Positions 20,407 to 25,429 of a stretch of 25,429 nt of DNA are shown here, piece by piece. The translations under genes were made by a program, and so were the position numbers. Position 1 is the stretch's first letter; each line of letters begins with the position of its first letter. The DNA comes from a virus. The DNA lies in IMG/VR virus record IMGVR_UViG_3300028025_000991, positions 1 to 25,429 of that record. One strand, 5' to 3'. The notes beneath the pieces are model-generated. The model was not told the DNA's origin. It saw only the letters and a program-made list of their open reading frames with translations, and did not search any database.

Positions 20407-22674
20407 TTATTCCCAAGAAATGGTTGAGGTTCCAGCATCAAAAGAGTTTCCGCCTGCGCTTAGTCGCACTTGGGTTAGCGTTTGGGATAGAGCTTTTGTC
20501 CCACCTACGGCATGTGTAAAAGCGCCATCTGATCTCCCTAGTACCCCGTTAAATGCCCAAAGATTTGTGGAGGAATCCATCAAGTCAAACACAACACTAC
20601 CATTGTACACAGATGATGCAGCAGATGATGTAGAGAATGATACCCCAGTTGAAAAATTCGCATTAGCTGGGGAAGGTGCTATTACACCCACTGACCCAAC
20701 ATAACCGCTTGTCTCAATACCACCTGCATCCCCAAGTTGAATTAAGGGGACACCTGTACCATTGGTAGATAATCCGTTAACTGTCACAGTCACGCGACGA
20801 GCAGTAGATGGAATACCTGTAAAATCTACACTTGTGCTTGACAACGAGGTTAATGAAGAGCTGGTTGGCATTAACAAGGTTTGACTACCCACAACGATTG
20901 TCGCTGCAGTAAGGGTACCCGTAAGTGTCAAACTACTAAACGTCACACCACTAATAGAGCCACCCGTAATCGAGACATTACTTGCATCTTGGGTTGACAT
21001 TGTTCCGAGGCCAGTAATATCCGTGTTTGGGATACTTGCAGAGCCTGTAAAAGGTGAGCTACCATTACCCTTAACATAACCAGTGAGAGTAGAAACACCA
21101 GTACCACCATCAGCTACAGCAAGGTCAGTGATACCAGTGATAGAGCCACCCGTAATAGTTACACTATTAGCAGCTTGAGTTGCAATAGTACCAAGACCAA
21201 GATTAGTTCTTGCATCAGGAGCAGTAGATGCACCAGTACCACCATCAGCTACAGCAAGATCAGTGATACCCGTGATAGTACCTGCACTAATATTAACAGT
21301 GTCAGCAACCAGAGAGTCAATATTAGCTGTACCATCAACCCACAGATTACGCCATTCTTTGGTAGTAGAACCAAGGTCATAAACATCATCTGCGCCGGGG
21401 AGAACATGGCCATCACCAGTAACCTCTACACGAGTGACAACAGCACCATCAAGAGCAGTTTGAAACAACAGAGAGGTTTTATTTACGGTGGAGCTAAAAG
21501 TATCATCCGCTACAGCTTTAATAGTAGCAGCAACCAGAGTAGCATCGCCACCACCAGATACGTTAGGTGCTTGGAAGTCTACTGCACCAAGAGTCTCACC
21601 TGTAGTGATTGCCGTGTCATTTCGTTGTAGAGTAACAATACCACCAGTTGAAGTGATAACTGTAGCAGCACTTAGGGTAGCAGTACCTGCACTAATAGCA
21701 GCAGTATCAGCAACCAAAGAGTCAATATTTGCAGTACCCGTAATGTATAGGTCTTTCCACTCGCTGCCAGTTGCACCCAAGTCATAGGTATTGTCTGCAG
21801 AAGGGATTAGGTTAGAGGCAACATCTGCGGTAACAGTTACAGTATCAGTTGCAGCATTACCCAAAGTAGTATTACCGTTTACAGTAAGATCAGCCGTAAT
21901 GGTAGCTGACTCATCTACCTGCAAGGTATCTACTTGGGCAACACCATCAATATAGATATTGCGCCACTCGTCCGTACTAGACCCAAGATCATGTGTATTG
22001 TCTGCAGAGGGGAGTAGGTTAGAGGCAACATCTGCAGTAAAAGTTACAGTGTCTGTAGCTGCATTACCTAGAGTAGTGTTACCGTTTACAGTAAGGTCAG
22101 CAGCAATGGTCGCAGATTCATCTACTTGAAGAGTGTCTACTTGGGCAATACCATCAATGTATAGGTTACGCCATTCATCTGTGGAAGCACCAAGATCATA
22201 TGTGTTGTCTACAGAAGGGATCAAGTGAGAGGCTACATCAGCAGTGACAGTAACCGTATCCGTTGCAGCATTACCAATCGTAGTATTACCGTTTACAGTA
22301 AGGTTCGTGCTGATAGTGGCGTTCCCCGAAACGGTAAGGTTAGCCGCAATGGTAGCAGACTCATCTACTTGGAGGGTATCAATATTAGCAGTACCATCAA
22401 TAAACAAGTCCTTGAACTCAAGGGTGGTTGTTCCTAGGTCAACAGTATTGTCGGTTTTAGGGCGGATTGCGCCAGTAGTAATAACAACATCCTGAACAGG
22501 GCCAACACTAATGATAGGCGCTCCACCACCAACAGTACCATCATGAGTATGTCCTGTGGTTGCATCCATAGCAGATTGGATTGCGTCAAACTCTCCATCT
22601 AGGTCTGAAGCATTGATCACGTTGCCATTGGCAATGTTATTTGAGGTATCGTTACGAGTATAACCTGTTGCCAT
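20407..22674 (-). CDS. Tail fibre protein with tandem beta repeats
   Basis: A 755-residue probable receptor-binding fibre. The N-terminus (MATGYTRNDTSNNIANG, then GHTHDGT) resembles virion-attachment ends of marine phage fibres. From about residue 95 there are three long tandem repeats built from DTLQVDESATI, LTVNGNTT, GNAATDTVTVTADVAS and YDLG-xxxx-EW-xx-LYIDG-type strands. Shorter degenerate copies follow, plus two DLAVADGGTG units. The last 150 residues are a different Ser/Thr/Gly-rich domain ending SFDAGTSTISWE, a typical host-contacting tip. It is unusual in lying directly behind the nozzle gene, ahead of the inner virion proteins, whereas T7 places its fibre last. Confidence 0.85.
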   Translation of the reverse strand: MATGYTRNDTSNNIANGNVINASDLDGEFDAIQSAMDATTGHTHDGTVGGGAPIISVGPVQDVVITTGAIRPKTDNTVDLGTTTLEFKDLFIDGTANIDTLQVDESATIAANLTVSGNATISTNLTVNGNTTIGNAATDTVTVTADVASHLIPSVDNTYDLGASTDEWRNLYIDGIAQVDTLQVDESATIAADLTVNGNTTLGNAATDTVTFTADVASNLLPSADNTHDLGSSTDEWRNIYIDGVAQVDTLQVDESATITADLTVNGNTTLGNAATDTVTVTADVASNLIPSADNTYDLGATGSEWKDLYITGTANIDSLVADTAAISAGTATLSAATVITSTGGIVTLQRNDTAITTGETLGAVDFQAPNVSGGGDATLVAATIKAVADDTFSSTVNKTSLLFQTALDGAVVTRVEVTGDGHVLPGADDVYDLGSTTKEWRNLWVDGTANIDSLVADTVNISAGTITGITDLAVADGGTGASTAPDARTNLGLGTIATQAANSVTITGGSITGITDLAVADGGTGVSTLTGYVKGNGSSPFTGSASIPNTDITGLGTMSTQDASNVSITGGSISGVTFSSLTLTGTLTAATIVVGSQTLLMPTSSSLTSLSSTSVDFTGIPSTARRVTVTVNGLSTNGTGVPLIQLGDAGGIETSGYVGSVGVIAPSPANANFSTGVSFSTSSAASSVYNGSVVFDLMDSSTNLWAFNGVLGRSDGAFTHAVGGTKALSQTLTQVRLSAGGNSFDAGTSTISWE
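21724..22380 (-). repeat. Three tandem coding repeats in the tail fibre gene (207-bp unit)
   Basis: Unit boundaries at the codons for DTLQVDESAT fall at 22380, 22137 and 21930 on the minus strand. The second and third units are 207 bp (69 residues); the first is 243 bp because it holds 12 extra residues (a partial duplication of the NLTV-GN-T segment). Direct DNA repeats such as TTGTCTGCAG recur at the same spacing, so the copies are fairly recent duplications and a natural site for recombination. Confidence 0.85.
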
Positions 22675-22675
22675 T

Positions 22676-24649
22676 TTACTGCCTGTCGTTGTTAAGGTAC
22701 TCTATGGTAATAGCATCCAAAGAGAAAGGAGGTGTTATGCTAGTGAAACTGTACTGAAGACTTATAGTGAAACCAGAACCAACCATCTGTGAAGTAAAGG
22801 AGTATGTCAGTTTACCTCCGTATGTTGCAGTCCCGTATGTGGCAGCACCATAAAAGAAAGGGCTGTCAGCAGTGTTCTCCAACAGTATTTGTGGGGGTTG
22901 AATTACACCAGCTTGGCTAAAGTTTAATTCGGGAGAAACCGAACCAGAGATAGAGCCTTCTGGGTTGACGTAGGTAGTCAACTTGTACAAAGTCTTTCTT
23001 ACCCTAGGGTCACTCAGTGGAATGTGTGGGGTAAAATACTGAGCAGAGATAACCGTACCATCAAAACTATTCCCAGACTCCAAACGGTATACATAACCAT
23101 CTTTATTAGCAAACAAGATCGTTTCAGAAGCATCTGCGCTAGAATAGATACCATCAGACACATACGCAAGGATACCACTTAGCTCTGCCCAAGCCATACC
23201 CTGTACTGTTTGGTCTGCGAACTGTGTAGCTATCACACCAACAGCAGTTTCAGGCGTTCTGTTAGAAGCATAACCAAAAAGCCTATACTGGTTTTTACCA
23301 CGAATTACGCAAGAAGTAAAGCTAGTATTTGAAGATACAAGATCATCTACTTCAGATTGGATTGGACGGGATGCAACAGCAAAACCAAAGTCACCAATCT
23401 TATCCGTTGCGCTGAGAAGTCTAACACCATCAGGCCCAAGAAAAGCAATATCACCACCAACCTCTTGGATAGTGTCTGTTCTAACACAACCAATGTCAGC
23501 AGAGATAGGCTGCAACTGGAAGTCTGAGATAGTGTTGCCTACCAACCTGTGTATCTGGTTAGTACTAAAGATGATTAGCTGTTCACGAAAAACAATTAAG
23601 CCTGTAACATTATGTGTTAGGCTGATTATACCTGCTCCATTAGCAGAAGAAAAATCTGCATCCGTATAAGGTGCAGTGAAAGCTAGACTTGTACCTTTTG
23701 CAAAGAATAAATGGTTCTTAAACTGAACCACATGAGTAGCCCCAAGAACATCTGAGGGGGCGCTAGTGATTACAGAAAAGTTAGAGCCTGAATACTTAAA
23801 TGGGCGATTAGCACCATCTACACCCACAATCGTAGGTGTACCCGTGAAGTTGTATCGTTCGAACCGCATCTTTGTGCTGTCAGTCAAACCAGAGCTTAGG
23901 AATGTGATAGCAGTATTATCAGAGGGTGAAGATGCCAGTGCAGGAGAAATAGATAGGGTTGCACCACCAGAAGTTACAGTGACACCACTAACAATGGTGT
24001 ATACTTTTTGCACCCCTGCGAGAGTAAAGGTATCACCCTGCTGGGGAGTACCAGTAAGCCCATCAACTACAAGACTGGTACCAGTTTGACTTCCCCCGTT
24101 GACAAGTACAGTGCCATAGGACGGAGTATTGATTCTGATCCAGCCTGTTGCATCAGAAGACCAAAGGTTACTTCCACGAGCAGCAATAGCTCTTTGCCCG
24201 AAGTACGCAAGACCTTCGATTAAGCTTGTATTATTTCCAAAAGTTACCGCAGCTTTATCTGCAGGAGAAGACGCCATAGAAGCATTTAGTGTCAGGGTTG
24301 CATTTTTAGTGGAGCTATCAAAAGATACTGCTGACACTGTATACGTGCCAGTTACACCTGAGATAGTAAGCGTATCGCCTACAACGGGGGTATCATAGAT
24401 ATTCGCAATAATGAGTGTTGAACCTGTCTGACCACTGCCCTGTACAAGAGGCTCACCATAAGGTGGGACAAAAGCGGAATCAAATTTTGTGTAACCTAGG
24501 ATACGCTTGTAACCACCCTCAATAGAAGGTTCAAAGTTAACTAAACGTCTAGCTGATCCCGGTGCAGTAATACCTTGTTGAAGCGGGGAAATGTTTGTAA
24601 CAAGACCCCCTTTAACTTCAATAGGGAATGTTTCCCATGCTGTTGGCAT
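22676..24649 (-). CDS. Tail nozzle / tail tubular protein B (T7 gp12-like)
   Basis: A 657-residue tail tube protein. The N-terminus GGLVTNISPLQQG...PGSARRLVNFEPSIEGGYKRILGY (about 14-53) is typical of T7 gp12-type nozzle proteins, and central segments (GLIVFREQLIIFSTNQIHRL, IAFLGPDGVRLLS, YRLFGY) fit a beta-propeller-rich body. Inserted near the N-terminus are two related beta domains at about 71-137 and 185-250, each with GQTG or SQTG, then TP...GDT and ASSP-xD-xxA-xTF. The protein should form the distal tube below the gp11-like adaptor. It lies two bases after that gene and two bases before the fibre gene. Confidence 0.85.
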   Translation of the reverse strand: MPTAWETFPIEVKGGLVTNISPLQQGITAPGSARRLVNFEPSIEGGYKRILGYTKFDSAFVPPYGEPLVQGSGQTGSTLIIANIYDTPVVGDTLTISGVTGTYTVSAVSFDSSTKNATLTLNASMASSPADKAAVTFGNNTSLIEGLAYFGQRAIAARGSNLWSSDATGWIRINTPSYGTVLVNGGSQTGTSLVVDGLTGTPQQGDTFTLAGVQKVYTIVSGVTVTSGGATLSISPALASSPSDNTAITFLSSGLTDSTKMRFERYNFTGTPTIVGVDGANRPFKYSGSNFSVITSAPSDVLGATHVVQFKNHLFFAKGTSLAFTAPYTDADFSSANGAGIISLTHNVTGLIVFREQLIIFSTNQIHRLVGNTISDFQLQPISADIGCVRTDTIQEVGGDIAFLGPDGVRLLSATDKIGDFGFAVASRPIQSEVDDLVSSNTSFTSCVIRGKNQYRLFGYASNRTPETAVGVIATQFADQTVQGMAWAELSGILAYVSDGIYSSADASETILFANKDGYVYRLESGNSFDGTVISAQYFTPHIPLSDPRVRKTLYKLTTYVNPEGSISGSVSPELNFSQAGVIQPPQILLENTADSPFFYGAATYGTATYGGKLTYSFTSQMVGSGFTISLQYSFTSITPPFSLDAITIEYLNNDRQ

Positions 24650-24650
24650 A

Positions 24651-25373
24651 TTATCCTATCCGCATATTCATAGAATCACCTCTGGTGATACGGGTGTCTC
24701 TAATATACTCATAGCGATTGATATAGAGAGAACGCATATCCTTAATACCTGCATCAAATTTCTGTAGGTGTAGGGTAGCATCCTGAGTATTGCCACGGAA
24801 AGTATATGCGTAATACATAGCACCATCTACGATAACAGAACGGAATTGCTCTGGGTAGACAGGAACATCTGTAGCACTATCTAGGCTAACGGTGTTCTTG
24901 TAGTATTCATATACCAATACATAAGCATTATTTGGTACAGGGTGAACCCCGTAGTATTGATTAGGCGCTCTAAAGACTCTCTTGGGTAGACTTCTGATAG
25001 AGGTATTCGTGGTGTTGTATTCATCATCTAGATAATTCTCTAGATATTCCTCGTAAGCAACGATCTGCAATTTCTGAGTAGTGTTATTAAAAGTATCATC
25101 ACGTTTGATACGGAAAGAATCAAAGTCGATTGTCTTTGCATCACTAGGGTAAGCGTAACGTACTGTACCTGCAGTTAGAGTTTGCTCTTTTACTTCATGA
25201 TTGAAGGGCCACTCAAACTGGTTCTGCCCAAGGTACTGCAGTGCAGAGTTAACAGAGTCTTTAGCCGCAGAGTAGAAACCTATAGCAGAAGCAAAGTTAG
25301 CCGAGGTCAACTCAACTTCATTGAGCCTACGATTCACATCATTCACAAGGCCAAGAAAATTGTAAGCTGACAC
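24651..25373 (-). CDS. Tail tubular protein A / head-tail adaptor (T7 gp11-like)
   Basis: A 240-residue protein starting with GTG at 25373, eight bases after AAGGA. The helical N-terminus (FLGLVNDVNRRLNEVELTS) followed by a W-P segment (FEWPFNHE), a beta stretch (GTVRYAYPSDAK), and a C-terminal helical part with FRSVIVDGAMYYAYTFRGN is the usual layout of gp11-type gatekeeper proteins of podoviruses. It sits just before the gp12-like gene, as in T7, and just after a terminator-like hairpin. Family assignment is by pattern and synteny. Confidence 0.85.
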   Translation of the reverse strand: MSAYNFLGLVNDVNRRLNEVELTSANFASAIGFYSAAKDSVNSALQYLGQNQFEWPFNHEVKEQTLTAGTVRYAYPSDAKTIDFDSFRIKRDDTFNNTTQKLQIVAYEEYLENYLDDEYNTTNTSIRSLPKRVFRAPNQYYGVHPVPNNAYVLVYEYYKNTVSLDSATDVPVYPEQFRSVIVDGAMYYAYTFRGNTQDATLHLQKFDAGIKDMRSLYINRYEYIRDTRITRGDSMNMRIG

Positions 25374-25396
25374 GTTGTCTATCCTTAAAAGTTAAA

Positions 25397-25422
25397 AGAG
25401 TACCCCCGTGAAGAGGTACTCT
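25397..25422 (-). terminator. Terminator-like hairpin at the right edge
   Basis: AGAGTACC (25397-25404) pairs with GGTACTCT (25415-25422), an 8-bp perfect stem with a 10-base loop. On the minus strand the stem is followed by TTTAACTTTT, a usable T-run. It therefore ends, at least partly, a leftward transcript that enters from beyond the window and precedes the gp11-like gene. Confidence 0.7.
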
Positions 25423-25429
25423 CTGTTAT

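Noticed and set aside
21175-21630. Rightward frame of 151 residues opposite the tail fibre
   Set aside because: It mirrors the fibre repeats on the opposite strand, is Ser/Cys/Ile-rich, and has no ribosome binding site or neighbour on that strand.

Overview
The window is part of the genome of a lytic, T7-like podovirus of a marine alphaproteobacterium, most likely a roseobacter. It most resembles the SIO1 / cobavirus kind of roseophage. The reasons are a family A (T7-type) DNA polymerase, a gp2.5-like single-strand binding protein, a monomeric B12-dependent ribonucleotide reductase, PhoH, a metallophosphoesterase, a MazG-like hydrolase, and a DUF1127 protein of the type common in Rhodobacterales. 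The capsid-side module starts with gp11/gp12-like tail tube proteins. Host and group are inferences from gene content. No search was run.

Layout. Positions 1-12650 hold rightward genes for DNA metabolism, packed tightly with many ATGA, TAATG and 8-base overlaps. In order they are: the last codons of a probable primase-helicase, a PcfJ-like protein, DNA polymerase, a small basic protein, SSB, an unknown, a Cas4/RecB-like nuclease, a second PD-(D/E)XK-type protein, an acidic unknown, a metallophosphoesterase, two unknowns, a MazG-like protein, then small genes. The small genes include two membrane proteins flanking a DUF1127 protein. They are followed by class II ribonucleotide reductase, a probable Acb2/Tad1-type cyclic-nucleotide sponge, glutaredoxin, PhoH, a DUF3310 protein and a last small gene. 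Positions 12681-25373 hold leftward virion genes. In transcription order (right to left) they are: gp11-like tail adaptor, gp12-like tail nozzle, repeat-rich tail fibre, a small fibre-adjacent protein, a hendecad-repeat structural protein, a transglycosylase, two structural proteins, and a very large gp16-like ejection protein. The two arms converge on a strong bidirectional terminator at 12657-12676. A second hairpin at the right edge sits just before the gp11-like gene, as the T7 late terminator does after the capsid gene, so the capsid gene probably lies just beyond the window.

How it works together. Helicase, polymerase and SSB form the replisome. The Cas4-like nuclease and its coupled partner probably recycle or process DNA. 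The reductase (with glutaredoxin as possible electron donor), the MazG-like protein and the DUF3310 (T7 gp1.7-like) protein shape the nucleotide pool. PhoH, the phosphoesterase and the DUF1127 protein are host-takeover candidates, and the 76-residue protein at 10817 is a counter-defence candidate. No integrase, repressor, tRNA, CRISPR or insertion sequence was seen. The tyrosine at the polymerase 762-equivalent position also fits a virulent lifestyle.

The most interesting items are the Acb2/Tad1-like gene, the phage DUF1127 gene between membrane proteins, the PcfJ-like gene inside the replication module, unusual active-site residues in the polymerase exonuclease and the phosphoesterase, and the exact 11-residue and 69-residue repeats in virion proteins.
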